DNA of 64,000 nt, from contig OX326959.1 in assembly GCA_946800325.1 (NCBI GenBank), positions 9,382,501-9,446,500 of the forward strand. Direction: 5' to 3'. The notes beneath the pieces were generated by a model. The model was not told the DNA's origin, did not search any database, and saw only the letters and a program-made list of their open reading frames with translations. Within the stretch, counting starts at the first letter, position 1. The number at the start of each line of letters is the position of its first letter. The translations under genes were made by a program, and so were the position numbers. Origin of the DNA: Luzula sylvatica. Lineage: Eukaryota; Streptophyta; Magnoliopsida; Poales; Juncaceae. Below, piece after piece: positions 13,026 through 23,909 of the stretch.

Positions 13026-13894
13026 GAACTTCATTCACGTCAGACATGTTGCAATGTCGTAATTTGTTAATTGAAGCGCATCTCGTTCGATCTGTCCCGG
13101 TCATAACATGTCGTGTCGTAATTTGCCACTGGCAGTGCATCCAATCAGCAAAGCAAGCAATCTCATAGCAATATCTGAATTTTGAAACTTAATTAAGAAC
13201 TTATGTTAGAAATTTGTACAAACTTAAATTAATTCAAAATACATTCATAATAATATGAATAATAAAGAACGTACCAGTAATGCAACATCATGTTGTGGCA
13301 AATTAACTCTCTGAAACTGAATCGACTTTGCCGAATCTCTCAATGCCCTGATCAAAAAATTAAAGAAATAAAAAATGGGATTTGTTGCAATTATAATTAT
13401 AGAAAAGAAATTTAGGGTTGTTTATGCTCTGTACAAACCAAAAACCAAGCTAATACGAAACTGTCCAGGTTATGAACACTATAAAAAGACCCTTTCGAAA
13501 TTACTCTGAGTTTCTAAAAGATCCATCCAGAAAATTCAAAAAGCACAAAAGGATGTAAGGAGAAATTGCAAAAGGGCCTGTCATTAAGTGTGAATTTCAA
13601 GACTATTTTTCAGGTTTACAAAAATCCATTCACAAAATTGAGAAAGCCAAAGAGAACAGAATGAGAAAGTGCACAAAAAACCTTCATTTAGTGTAGAGAG
13701 ATTGAACCACCAACATCATTAGGTGTCGCCTTCTTCTCTGGATCTTAACCCTCTGTCTCGGCAACTCGATTCTCCACAAGAGAGTGGGTATCTTCATGTT
13801 TGCTCTCAAAGAACGAAACTTCATTAGGTGTCTCTATGGAAAAGATTAATTAAAGCTGAAGATACTAACGAGGGGTTCAAACATACTGAGAATC

Positions 13895-13901
<7 letters not shown>

Positions 13902-13946
<45 letters not shown>
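13902..13946. repeat. (GA)n microsatellite
   Basis: About 22 uninterrupted AG dinucleotides, conserved in position but not in length in copy 2 (28560-28596). Confidence 0.95.
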
Positions 13947-13947
<1 letters not shown>

Positions 13948-13983
13948 CTGGACTAGAAGAGGCAAGAGAGGGGCTTGGGGGTG

Positions 13984-13992
13984 AATATATAG
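13984..13992 (-). promoter_or_regulatory. TATA box of the putative unit (copy 1)
   Basis: CTATATATTC on the minus strand, about 30 bp upstream of a CT-rich stretch typical of plant transcription starts. Conserved at 28635-28642 in copy 2. Confidence 0.4.
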
Positions 13993-14204
13993 AGAACGGG
14001 GCGCTCCTCCAACGTCTCTCTCAATATGACCGTTGGAGGAGAAGAATCTAGAAATCTCGATCGATATAGCCGTTAGAAGGAACTACGAAATCTTCTAGCA
14101 AGAACGTCTCAGACGGAAGTTCATATGGACATCTCCACGGAAGAAGAAAGAAAGAGAACGCAAGTTGCACTCAACAAAGATTTCGTGTGACATTTACCCT
14201 ACAT

Positions 14205-14700
14205 ATGAATGTGTAACGGGTCATTTTGTTCCAAAAGTTTGACCCGCTCTGCTATTTAGTCAACAATGATAATTTGTAAAATAATACTTGTGTACATAAT
14301 GTGTAACGGGTCATTTTGTTCTTTTATAGTCAACAATGATAATTTGTGTTCTGCTATTTAGTTCATTTTGTTTTATATTACCGAAGATAGTATAATAATA
14401 CTACTTAGTGTATTATTTTAGTCCATATCATGATATCAATGAATAAAAAAATACTTCAACACTACTTCAATAAGTAACACTACTTCAACAAACCATCTAG
14501 AATGTTATGACACATAACCAAACAAGGAAATAGAAATTGGCATGACAAAATAAATAAATAAATACCATTATCATATCATATTATATATACACAAATACAA
14601 CAATAAAAATAAAAATAAAAATAAAAGCAGCAATGCAATTTTAATAATTAAAAATTCAACTCAATTTTAATAATTACAGCATAATATTATTTGTTTTGGT
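14205..14700. other. AT-rich spacer between putative unit and SMC6 fragment
   Basis: Contains a local direct repeat of GTGTAACGGGTCATTTTGTT (about 14211 and 14301) and of AGTCAACAATGATAATTTGT. No gene. Confidence 0.6.
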
Positions 14701-14705
14701 TGAAA

Positions 14706-15664
14706 TTAAAACCTAATATCGTGTGGAGTAATAAATATCCATTGAGATCCTTGAGCCAGTGCAAAATCCACAATTGTATCTAAGCTTATCTTCTTACTCG
14801 CCGCATCCTATCAAAATTACAAAATTAATCTCATAATATTTCTTGATATATATAAAATAAATATAATTTAAAAAAACAAGTATGAAATGGGAAGCGTACC
14901 ATAAACACGTCAAATTCGTCCATTGCACGAAACGGAGACTCGGTCATTTCGTGAAGAGCCAATGTGAAGCAATGAGTCGAAAATGACCTTTTTCCCCCTA
15001 AATAAATACCATAAAAAAATATAAAATAAATAATAACAAAAATTAAGCTTGAGGATTTTAAGGATCTTAAAGTGATATTATGCAATTGTGACCTGAAAGC
15101 CCACGAGTATCGCGAACAATATTTCCAGATGCATCTTGATCTTGAGGCATTTTCACCTACCAATAAACACATCAATAATCCATTAATATTATTCAAATAA
15201 AATAAAAGAAATATTATACGATATTTAAAACTCACTTCGACGGATAAAACCTTCTTTTCATTATCGATCTTAATATGACCGCTTATGCCTTTCTTTCTTT
15301 TAATAATCGATTTTTGTTTAAGCTCCTCAAATTCTGATTCGGCCAATTTTATATCGGGTAGAACCTTCTTCTCCATAACCCCTTCATATTGCCCTTTCTC
15401 CTAACATAATTAATTCAAAAAATATTAATGATAAATTAATAATTTTAAGATAGAGAATAGTATACTTCTTCACTGGATCGCATATTTTCGCCCGTTTATA
15501 ATAACTCAAGCTCTGCTATCTCAATCGAACTTATTTCGCCTTGTGCGGAATCTAATTAATCATAATAAAAAAACATATATTATATTATAAATATTATAAG
15601 CAATATAAAAATATTGAAATATACCACATAAGTCCTCGAAAGAGCTCTTCAATTCGTTTAATTT
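14706..15664 (-). pseudogene. SMC6 3' fragment (duplicated, broken)
   Basis: A partial copy of the SMC6 gene at 29291-34582. Exon 26 ([13 protein letters not shown]), exon 25, exon 24, part of exon 23, exon 19, exon 18 and part of exon 17 are recognisable in order with their introns. Exon 19 is fused directly to the middle of exon 23 (near 15295-15325), removing exons 20-22. The final exon with the stop codon is missing. In exon 25 the ABC signature LSGGE has become LSGGK, which should abolish ATP-dependent head engagement. There is no 5' half, no P-loop and no promoter of its own. It cannot encode a working SMC6. Confidence 0.9.
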
Positions 15665-15704
15665 CTTACAATCATCATTACATAATGAAATCTCTAAAAG
15701 ACGA

Positions 15705-16395
15705 TATTACCCTTGGTGGTAAATGATCCTTAGAACTCCAGTAAACTTTAGCTGCACTCACGAGTTCCTTCAGAAATTTCCAGTTATGAGATGGCCTGTA
15801 CAAATTAGAGCATTAGTACAACAACAAAAAATGTGAATCGTTATATCATTGTTAAATTGGAAAATATTACCGATTGTACCGCTCCAATACGAGGACAATA
15901 AGGGGGCTCGGATGAAAGGCAAAACTTTCCCATTCCAAATTTCCAAGCAATGGATTTCTTTAACCCACTCTTCCTCGATCTCTCCTTCCCAATCGATTTC
16001 GACTCCATTACCGACAACGTTCTTTATCGAGTGCTTATCGAAGTATTCCGAAGCTCGAATTGGTGTTCTCTTCATTAATGTTTGATTCTTCAGGCCTTTC
16101 TTTCAGGATCGCGTGAATATTTTCTAACAAACCAGGGTTTTTTTCGCGAATCGAGGAGAAGATCTGTTCGAGCTGGTTGCGTACGTAGCCCTTTACTGCG
16201 TTTTTTTCGAGGTTTAATCAATGGAATTGGATCGTTTGGTTCTGATTTTGCCACGCCACCATCTCTCAATGTCGTGCCTTTTTCATCCAATTTATCTTGG
16301 TTCGAATTTTCATTAACTAAATCGCTCTGTTTTTTCTTGGCGAGTGGGTTTAGGTTGGAGAGACGGAGAGGACTTTGATTAGGGTTTACGGTTTT
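15705..16395 (-). pseudogene. MRL7/SVR4-like thioredoxin-fold gene, broken copy
   Basis: The upstream part (16378 to about 16095) has a continuous frame including KSEPNDPIPLIKPRKKRSKG and [14 protein letters not shown]. After a frameshift and stops near 16080-16090, the frame reads [20 protein letters not shown] then [15 protein letters not shown], and near 15715-15795 [20 protein letters not shown] followed by HLPPR. These match, as I remember the family, the plant MRL7/SVR4 proteins of the chloroplast, which regulate plastid gene expression and have a thioredoxin-like fold. The start codon, transit peptide and all sequence after LPPR are missing; there it joins the SMC6 fragment. Frameshifts, stops and truncation make it a pseudogene. 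The family name rests on memory of conserved motifs. Confidence 0.6.
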
Positions 16396-16399
16396 AGGG

Positions 16400-16960
16400 T
16401 TTAAGGGGGAGAAGAAGGGTTTAGAGGGGATAAAGGTCAGAAAAGCAATACCTCTCGTCTTTTTCTTGATAATTTCCTGGAGAGCTTGAGAAACGGGAAT
16501 TCATATCCTAATTTCATCCAAAACCCGGAACTATTTTCTAGGAACTTGGAATCTCGGATTATGCTAAAATCTGGTATTGTGCAATTTGGACTTCTTAAAA
16601 CTCAACACTTGAATACAAATATACAATAATACTTCTTAATTTAAATGACAATGGATTTTTCAAAGCAACATACAAAATCATTCGAAATGAATTCAAATTA
16701 TGTAAACTCATGAATAAAAATTAAAACACGGGCCTATGTGAAATTTATCCGCCTTATACCGGTCAAAAACAAATTTTTAATTGGTTCCCAAAAATAAGTG
16801 AATTTACTACAAAATAAAAGAAGGCAAAACAAAATCAGGACGCGCAACAAATTTGTCACACCAAGAGTTGACCGAGTCACCACGAGTTTTTTCGTTGAAA
16901 GAACCAAGACCTAATTCTTCGGCATGAATTCCTCCCGTAATCAAACTAGATTTAATTCGT
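16400..16960. other. Intergenic DNA, no gene recognised
   Basis: About 560 bp with no recognisable frame. AAACCC-rich leader-like sequence at 16370-16420 on the minus strand could be the old 5' end of the MRL7-like gene. Confidence 0.4.
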
Positions 16961-16982
16961 GATTTATTTTCCCCTTTTATAT

Positions 16983-17178
16983 CGTGGTGCAAATAAAAAC
17001 GATCACGCAATAGACATGGAAGCGCCAATTCATGACAAATTTGGGGATTCGATTTCAAGTGGATTAGATTTCGATTTCAAATTGGTAAAGAAGAGATCGA
17101 ATGTTCTGTTGCTCGGTGATGGATCAATCGTTGTTGGATTTTTGAAAGTAAAATTTCAAATTATTTATTGTTATATTG
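16983..17178 (+). repeat. Dispersed repeat, copy B
   Basis: Near-identical partner of 8222-8435. Here the frame is open and reads HAIDMEAPIHDKFGDSISSG followed by LDFDFKLVKKRSNVLLLGDG and a short tail. Family not recognised. Confidence 0.7.
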
Positions 17179-17270
17179 TTAATAGAGGGTTCATCGCTCC
17201 GCTTCGGTTATACAATATAAATTTACTATTGTGAATTAATGAATAATTGATCATTTTAATTTGATATCAA

Positions 17271-17302
17271 CTAGCAATAGCCCGTGCAACAATTGCGCGT
17301 TC
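17271..17302 (-). mobile_element. Helitron-like 3' terminus
   Basis: On the minus strand a strong hairpin (CGCGCAATTGTTGCACG, 17284-17300) lies a few bases before terminal CTAG (17274-17271) followed by T. The body would extend to higher coordinates. Confidence 0.5.
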
Positions 17303-17304
17303 AT

Positions 17305-17790
17305 ACTATTTCTTTTGTCTTTTTGTATAATTTGTTTAAATAGAATTTGCACGGCTACGTTTAAACTCAATTATATAATCATGATATGTTTGCAATATAT
17401 TGATGTCAATAAATGCACTATAAGTAATAAAGGTTCATGAAATTTGTCTAACATACATATATGCATCATAATTAATAAGGGTCCATGAAATTGATCCATC
17501 ATTATAAAAATCAAACAAAATAAATAAAACATAACATGTTATAATTCAAACAAAATTAAAATTTCAAAATAAATAATTTTTTTTTTTAGAATAATACACA
17601 TAAAATCGAAATATATATTTAAAATATTATTCATTAACATAAAAAATATTATTATTTTTTTTTTTTTTTTTAAATTTTTTTTTGTAAATTATACCATAAG
17701 AAATGAACAATTGAGCCGTGGTTTCATACGGTGATTGTATATGCAGCCCACAATAGCACAAAAATAACATTCTTTATGAAACGACAAGAG
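17305..17790. other. AT-rich DNA, probable Helitron body
   Basis: No gene. Contains a repeated TAATAA(A/G)GGTTCATGAAATT motif and a homopolymer T tract. Probably the interior of the element ending at 17271; similar bipartite sequence follows the terminus at 60083. Confidence 0.4.
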
Positions 17791-17794
17791 AGGA

Positions 17795-18035
17795 TTAAGT
17801 AGGTTGATTACTTTTATTGATTGACTCAATTAAAAATATTATTTTTAATTGACCGTTTAATTGAATTGACACGTCAATTAATATTTACTAATACTAACAT
17901 ATTATAAATTATTGATGTGTTAATGAAATGCGTTAATTAATATTTAATTGAGTAAATTAAAAATGTTAATCAATTATTTTTGTCATCTCATCAAGGATGT
18001 ATGAGTTTGGGGAACAATTATATTTTTCTCCATAC
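17795..18035. mobile_element. Diverged relative of the 7545-7845 MITE
   Basis: Shares TTAATTGACCGTTTAATTGA, ATTGACACGTCAATTA and the right end TCATCTCATCAAGG...GGAGTTTG-like sequence with 7545-7845. The left inverted repeat is largely lost. Confidence 0.6.
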
Positions 18036-18039
18036 ATGG

Positions 18040-18696
18040 ATAAAATTTGGGTTGCAACAGAAATAATAAAAAAAAAAAAATAGGGACACATGTCTTGATG
18101 TTGTGTTATGTTTAGAAATATATCTATTGAAAGATATATTTCTATTTTATATATTGTTTTATCAATGTTTGTGCATGTAGAAAAATTTAACTATATATTC
18201 TTTTTTAAGGATTTTATGTTAATTAATATAATTCTTTTGTACATTATAAATATTTTTGAAATATATATGACATGACTTGCATTTTAGAGTGTCAATTATA
18301 TTTTTATTTTGTGAGTTAATACATGAAAGCTAACAGAAATTAGTATTCGATAGTTTGTAAAACACAATAATATAATTATTGTCTTAAAACAAATTGTATA
18401 TGATACATTCAATATTATAACCTTTATTAAAAATGTGATTTAATTTACTAATGGTTCGATATTATCATTAATATCCAATCAATTTAGATGAAGAAATATT
18501 ATTATTACAAACTAATATTAATCACATATCTGACATTAACTAATATTTACAATAATAATATTGTTATTTAATTATGTTTTTTATTTATTTATGTTGTTTT
18601 GTGTATATTTCGTTTTTAATTTAACATATGAAAAATAATTGCACTGTGATATATAAGAAAAAAAAAAGTAAATTTACTTAATAATTATAATACAAT

Positions 18697-18700
<4 letters not shown>
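18040..18700. other. AT-rich intergenic DNA
   Basis: No gene or repeat structure beyond very high AT content. Confidence 0.6.

Positions 18701-18702
<2 letters not shown>

Positions 18703-18767
<65 letters not shown>
18703..18767. repeat. (TA)n microsatellite
   Basis: More than 30 uninterrupted TA units, the insertion site of the hairpin MITE that follows. Shorter TA runs lie at 18976-19000, 21797-21833 and 22051-22068. Confidence 0.95.
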
Positions 18768-18770
<3 letters not shown>

Positions 18771-18975
18771 TGAGGCTAAACTACTTAATTAAGTACCAAT
18801 ATTTTGGTACTTAATACTTTTTCACCATTGGATTTGCATTGAGATTTGTGCATTTAATGATGTGCACAAACATTCATGATCATCATGAAAAAACACAAAT
18901 CTCAATGCAAATCCAATGGTGAAAAAGCATTAAGTACAAAAATGTTGGTACTTAATTAAGTAGTTTAGCCTCCCT
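18767..18975. mobile_element. Hairpin MITE, TA target (copy 1)
   Basis: Nearly perfect 85-bp inverted repeats (outer ends GAGTGAGGCTAAACTACTTA and TAAGTAGTTTAGCCTCCC) with a short centre. Each arm contains TTCACCATTGGATTTGCATT. It lies inside TA repeats, consistent with a TA target duplication as in Stowaway/Tc1-mariner MITEs. It has no coding capacity. A second family member is at 21838-22050. Confidence 0.9.
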
Positions 18976-19001
18976 ATATATATATATATATATATATATA
19001 T

Positions 19002-21793
19002 GGGAATGGTTTCATGGAGTTCCTATTTGGAGTCCTTATTTGGAGTCCCAATCTCCACCATTCATTCCATTATGATAAATGGTCCAGATTTGTTCAGGAA
19101 TTAGTTCTGCCCCCGTTTTCTCTCCTGCCCAGACTACAACCTTCTCTCTCGTCCGCTTCTCCTTGCCCCCTTTGCTAAAAACATGCTAAAACACGTGCTC
19201 TAGCCTAGTCCTCCTCCATCCTCTCTCGCTATGTCATCGCTGTGTCAAGCCGCCTCTAGAAAAACCTCGCTTGGGCGATTCAGTGGCCGACTTCTCTAGC
19301 AACTCTTACACTCTCTCGCAAACTGACTCAGTAAATATGATGTGAAGAAAAAGGTGGGCTGTCCTTCTATCTGCCTATTCTAGCTCTAAGCTCTCTCTCT
19401 TTCTCTCTGACGACCGAAATTACAAGGTAACTGTTTTATGGTTTTGGGTTTCTTCGATTTGTGATTTCGAGTTTAGAGGTTCAATAATGGATTGAGGCTG
19501 AATTTAGGACAATTTAGATGAATTGAGTTTGATTTTGATGAATTTGGGGCTACAGTTGGATTATTTATTCTAAAAATTATATAATTCATGATACTTGGTG
19601 TCGAGGCTATATAATTGGGAATAAATTGAGGTTTAATTTAGGTATATTTTAGATAAATCGAGGTTAATTAATTGAGATAAGGTTTGGGTTTGTTGTAAGC
19701 TAAATCTCGAAAGAATGGAATTATTTTTATAATTTCCTATAATGCATGTTCTTTTTTTCAATTTCAGCATGGTTTTTCTTCAAGTTTGCCTAATTACTAA
19801 TTATGATGTAATATTGTTGATTTGTAGAGATACAATGTAGCTGCGAGAGGAGAGGTAATCGGCATAAAAGATGCCGAAAGACAAGAATATAGAGCAGATG
19901 CGAGTTGTAGAAAAACTCTAGCATTTGTACCCGTATCGATAGCGGTGTTGGAATGGGAGTGGTACCAGTACCGGTACTGGTACTGGATTGAGGTGGCGAT
20001 ACTGGTGTCGCGTCATGATTGCTTTAAGGGTTTATACATATGAGTGCATATTTGTTAAGAAAAGGCTGAAATTCTTGGTACCGAAATTTGCATATATACC
20101 CTTCTAATATAAGGCCTTGAATTGATTGGGAATGTATTGGGGTTCATGGATTTTCAGGTGATTTATGTTATTATGTTTCTTAGATTTTTCAGGGGTAATT
20201 CATTACTGGTTCGATTTCGAGGTGTAATTCTATAGTTTGTGAGAGACAAGCTTGTAAGATAGTTTGTATTATAAATTTGGTTATATTTTCATTTCAACAA
20301 TTGTAAAATTTATTGTTAAGTTAGCAATTGTATGTATTCTTTTTGCAATCTTTTAGTTAGCATTCATAGAAACATGATTGTACCATTCAAATAAAAATTG
20401 TCAAATCAGCAAATTCATATAAATATTAAATACTCTCTTATTCGATTATATATATCGTGATTACACAAATCATGATTACCCATCTCTACAAAGATAAACA
20501 ATTCTATACACTATATCGTAATACATAAACCTAGATTATCCACTCTTTCAAAATCTCATAATACACAGGTTTTTTTTGCAAATTAAGTCTTTAACTTTAA
20601 AAAGAACAACGAATCAGCAAATTTCATAACTCCATCCCTAATCATTCTACAAATGCGAAATTACACACATTGCAATATATTCCTTCTCTGCAGAGAGCTG
20701 AGTGTTCGAACTGATTTAAACAATCAGCAAATGAGCCATAGTTATCTCAATTCGCAGAACATCATGTATGTCTCCTCTTTCAAAAGGCTCGAACATGACC
20801 CCTTTTCGCGTGAGAAAGATTATTCAATCCCTCTGATTAGGCATTTTGTCGAACACCATATCTACGACCTCTACAATCTCATGTTAGTCATTTTGTTCTT
20901 CATTGATTTGGTTTAATGTCCACGGAGAAGAGACGATTCACTGTTGCATCTTCGATTTGGTTTATACACATGCAATATTATACATTAAAACTCCTCTATT
21001 ACAAACTCAAAACTCTTGTAGCGTCTTTTATTCTCGAATCCTGAAAAGAAAAGTAATTTTAATTATACTAAAAGTCAGAAAAATTACAAAAAAAACACTA
21101 ATCAACAACTATTTACAAATTGGAATTAATCAAACCCTAATTAAGCCTATAATCAACTCTAATTAAGCCTCTAATTTACCAATCATAATTAATTCTCCTA
21201 ATTGTCAATAACATGACTAATTACACTATGATTGTGCAATTGTTCAATTGAGCCCCATTTTTATCTGATTTTGCTCAATTAACCATTGATACTCGATTTA
21301 TCCCAACTCATCCAATTAAAAACAAAATTAAGTCACACATGTGAGTAAATAGTCGTACCTGTCGTTCAAGAGCAAGAGCATTACGTGCTGGAGTGAGTAA
21401 AACAAGCGGTCGTACTTACAGTTGGTATCCAATCGCCAGTAAAGTTATTTTGAGAGGGGTGGCCTGGCCAAGAGAGAAGGAGAAGTCGCGGTAGTGGAAG
21501 GAGGAAGAGGGTGACGCTCGATCACTTGTGGAAAACTCCGCCGCACCAGAAAGAGGTCGTGGTTGTTAGAGGAGAGACTAAATCGTGGATGGAGAGTGGA
21601 GGCTCTTTGGAGAGAGAGAGAGAGAGAGAGAGAACGTGCAAGAGAGAGGGAGGATAGGGTTAGGGAGAGAACAGATGTTCTGGGCACGGGTTGAATGTAG
21701 GGCAGAGTTTATTTTTGTGTGAATCTCAGCCATTCATCAAACTAATTGTAAGGTTCAGATTGGGACTCCAAATAAGGACTTCATGGAATCATT

Positions 21794-21796
<3 letters not shown>
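19002..21796. mobile_element. 2.8-kb TIR element between TA tracts
   Basis: Left end GGGAATGGTTTCATGGAGTT and right end AACTC-type inverse (CTTCATGGAATCATTCCC) form inverted repeats. Both continue inward with TTATTTGGAGTCCCAATCT in inverse orientation; the left arm carries an extra internal copy of the TTTGGAGTCC part. Both ends abut TA runs, suggesting a TA target. Inside there is no transposase that I can see. The less AT-rich parts (19130-19440, 20640-20930, 21440-21690) may be captured genomic fragments; none gives a recognisable protein. The superfamily is not settled. Confidence 0.75.
21600..21632. repeat. (GA)n microsatellite
   Basis: About 15 GA units inside the TIR element. Confidence 0.9.
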
Positions 21797-21837
<41 letters not shown>

Positions 21838-22050
21838 ATGAGGAAGACTAACCTACTTAATTAAGTACCAAGGATTTTGTACTTAATGCTTTTTAACCAT
21901 TGAATTTGCATTGAGATTTGTGTTTTTTCATAATGATCATAAAATTTTGTACACATCATTAAATACACAAATCTTAATGCAAATACAATGGTTAAAAAAC
22001 ATTAAGTACCAAATCATTGGTACTTAATTAAGTATGTTAGTCTCCCTCAT
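21838..22050. mobile_element. Hairpin MITE, TA target (copy 2)
   Basis: Same family as 18767-18975. The ends are ATGAGGAAGACTAACCTACT and its inverse ending CTCCCTCAT. The arms pair through ACTTAATTAAGTACCAA and TTGCATTGAGATTTGTG. Confidence 0.9.
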
Positions 22051-22069
22051 ATATATATATATATATAAT

Positions 22070-22510
22070 CATTAGTTTATATAAATTAAAAAACCACAAT
22101 ATAATATATACAATCATTATTTGTTATCAATTAAAAGATCAACGTAAATTGTATTTCTTCTAATTAAAAAAACCCAACGTAAATCCAACGTAGCACGATA
22201 TATAATATTTTTTGCCAATGACAAATTTAAAAAACCCAACGTAGCATGATATATCTTTGGATTATTATTAACTTTTGAATAATTTAATGTACAATTATTT
22301 TAGCATGTATGTACTTTATCAACAACAAACTAAAAAAGAAATCAACGTTATGTCGTACTAATAAATAAAAAGGAAAAATCTCAACCTTGTGTTTTACTAA
22401 TTTTGTGTGATATTTTAATCATATGTTATAATTGATATTCTACCATAAAAAAATCAATTTTTTGAATGGATTATAAAAAAATTTTAAAAATGAGAGTCAA
22501 CAGTGAAAAA
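22070..22510. other. AT-rich intergenic DNA
   Basis: Contains short repeats of CCAACGTA and CACGATATAT; no gene. Confidence 0.6.
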
Positions 22511-22614
22511 AATGTAAAATGCAAAAAATAAAAAATGTATTACACATATTATCATGTTGTATTTTCAACAATAATGACGATTCTGGATATAAAAATCTCA
22601 TTTCTTTCGTGGAG

Positions 22615-23905
22615 ATGTTACCTGAAGATTTAGTACTGAAAATTTTCACGTTACTCCCAATCGTGGATGTTGTTAGAGCTAGATGTGTCTCGAAAAACTG
22701 GCAACACGGCAAATGCATATATAATGACCATCGTGTCGAGGAATATAAACACTGGTACATTATGTTTAGACGTTATCAGACAGGCGATATTATGGGGTGT
22801 TCCTTCGACCCCGATTCACAATCTTGGCGCGAGTTTGATTTTCCATATTCCACGCTGAAGCAACATTTGGGTTCACTTGATTCCTTCAATTATGAATATC
22901 ATAATGTTTCAACATCACACGGATTAATATGTAAAAAGTACGAAAGAAATAAATGTAATAAAATATTTATAGGTTATTGAAGTGATGGAGACGATTCCTA
23001 GAGTGGCCATCTAACGAGTAACGACTAACGAGGATGAAAAACATGGAGTTGCATTATTGGTAGATATTCGATGTAAAACATACTACGTGGCACTGGTCAA
23101 GACCTTTCCCAAACAGGACATGCATAATATGCGTGAAGTGAGCATTGAATTGTATGACTCCAAGAAAAAATATTGGACGAATGTTTATATCGGTATGGTT
23201 GAGTTTACAAAAATATATCAGGTCGTCATATGTAATGGGATCATATATATTTTGACACTTACGGGGTAATGATATTGACAGGAAATAATATTACTGGGAA
23301 CAGAAAATTTTAACTTGAAATGACAATTTTACTTTTAATTCATGCCAAATTTAAATGAAATTTCCTGTACCTAGTATTTATTTTTCCTGTCAATATCACT
23401 ACCCCACTTACGGATGTGGTTCCATACGATCTGAGAAGTAAAAGAAGTGAATATCATCTCAAGGATTTGGCGATTCCAATTCCGAATTATAGGATATTAA
23501 AAGCCAACATAATGAATTTACGCGATAAATTGATCTTGGGACGGAATGGAACGAGATTTCAGTAATGTCGTCACCATTTGGGAATTGGCGATTCTAACAC
23601 AAATTGACTTTGGATAACACAAAAAGTAATGTCGTCACCATTTGGGAATTGTGCGGGACGGAATGGAACGAGATTTCGAAAATGCCATATGAATTTGCGG
23701 ATAATTTCATAATCTTCGAAAGTACCAGATTCAATGATTATGTATATATATGTGATAAAAAAATGTGGCGATATTAAATTTAAGAGAAAATGTTTGGAAG
23801 TACGTAAAGAAGGCTGCGATATATCATAAATATAATATGAATCGAAATGTTCTATATGATCTTATTGGATTTTGCTGGGAACCTAGGTTGGATATTTATC
23901 CTTAA
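22615..23905 (+). pseudogene. F-box protein gene with F-box-associated domain, broken
   Basis: The N-terminus MLPEDLVLKIFTLLPIVDVV, followed by RARCVSKNWQ, is an F-box, the Skp1-binding part of SCF ubiquitin ligases. An upstream ATG at 22519 would add 32 residues. The following GCSFDPDSQSW and STSHGLICK resemble plant F-box-associated (FBA) proteins. The first frame stops at 22980. Later FBA pieces are in other frames: YDSKKKYWTNVYI and VICNGIIYIL (23057-23260); then, after a MITE, DVVPYDLRSKRSEYHLKDL; then VVTIWELCGTEWNEISKMP and EPRLDIYP with a stop at 23905. A short direct duplication (TAATGTCGTCACCATTTGGG at about 23561 and 23627) adds further damage. The intact gene would have encoded roughly 370-400 residues; substrate unknown. 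Now a pseudogene. Confidence 0.85.
23265..23405. mobile_element. 141-bp MITE inserted in the F-box pseudogene
   Basis: Ends GGTAATGATATTGACAGGAA and TTCCTGTCAATATCACTACC are inverted repeats. The flanks ACTTACGG at 23257-23264 and 23406-23413 are an 8-bp target duplication, as for hAT elements. Removing one flank and the insert restores the reading frame of the F-box-associated domain across the site. Confidence 0.85.
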
Positions 23906-23909
23906 ATTT

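Larger units (their letters stand above)
12890..13975 (-). other. Putative transcription unit of unknown function (copy 1)
   Basis: On the minus strand a TATA box (about 13986-13991) precedes a pyrimidine-rich leader and small open frames. One, beginning MKFRSLRANMKIPTLLWRIE (47 codons, starting near 13825), is kept open in copy 2 with only two substitutions. Further downstream lie coding-like pieces reading DSAKSIQFQRVNLPQHDVALL (up to a GT donor near 13280) and DWMHCQWQITTRHVMTGTDR. I could not join these pieces in frame, and the 60-bp duplication and in-frame stops suggest this copy is broken. Protein family not recognised. It may be a real gene flanking SMC6 or a transposon passenger. Confidence 0.3.
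12095..15664. repeat. Segmental duplication, copy 1
   Basis: Collinear and highly similar to 25855-31034. Shared landmarks in order: GATCTTTTCAGCGCCAAATT; the C-rich minisatellite; the GTCGAGAACTTCATTCAC block; a GA microsatellite; the TCGATCGATATAGCCGTTAG block; then the 3' half of SMC6. This copy lacks most of the minisatellite, SMC6 exon 27 and about 0.7 kb around SMC6 exons 20-22. Similarity stops inside SMC6 exon 17. Confidence 0.9.
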
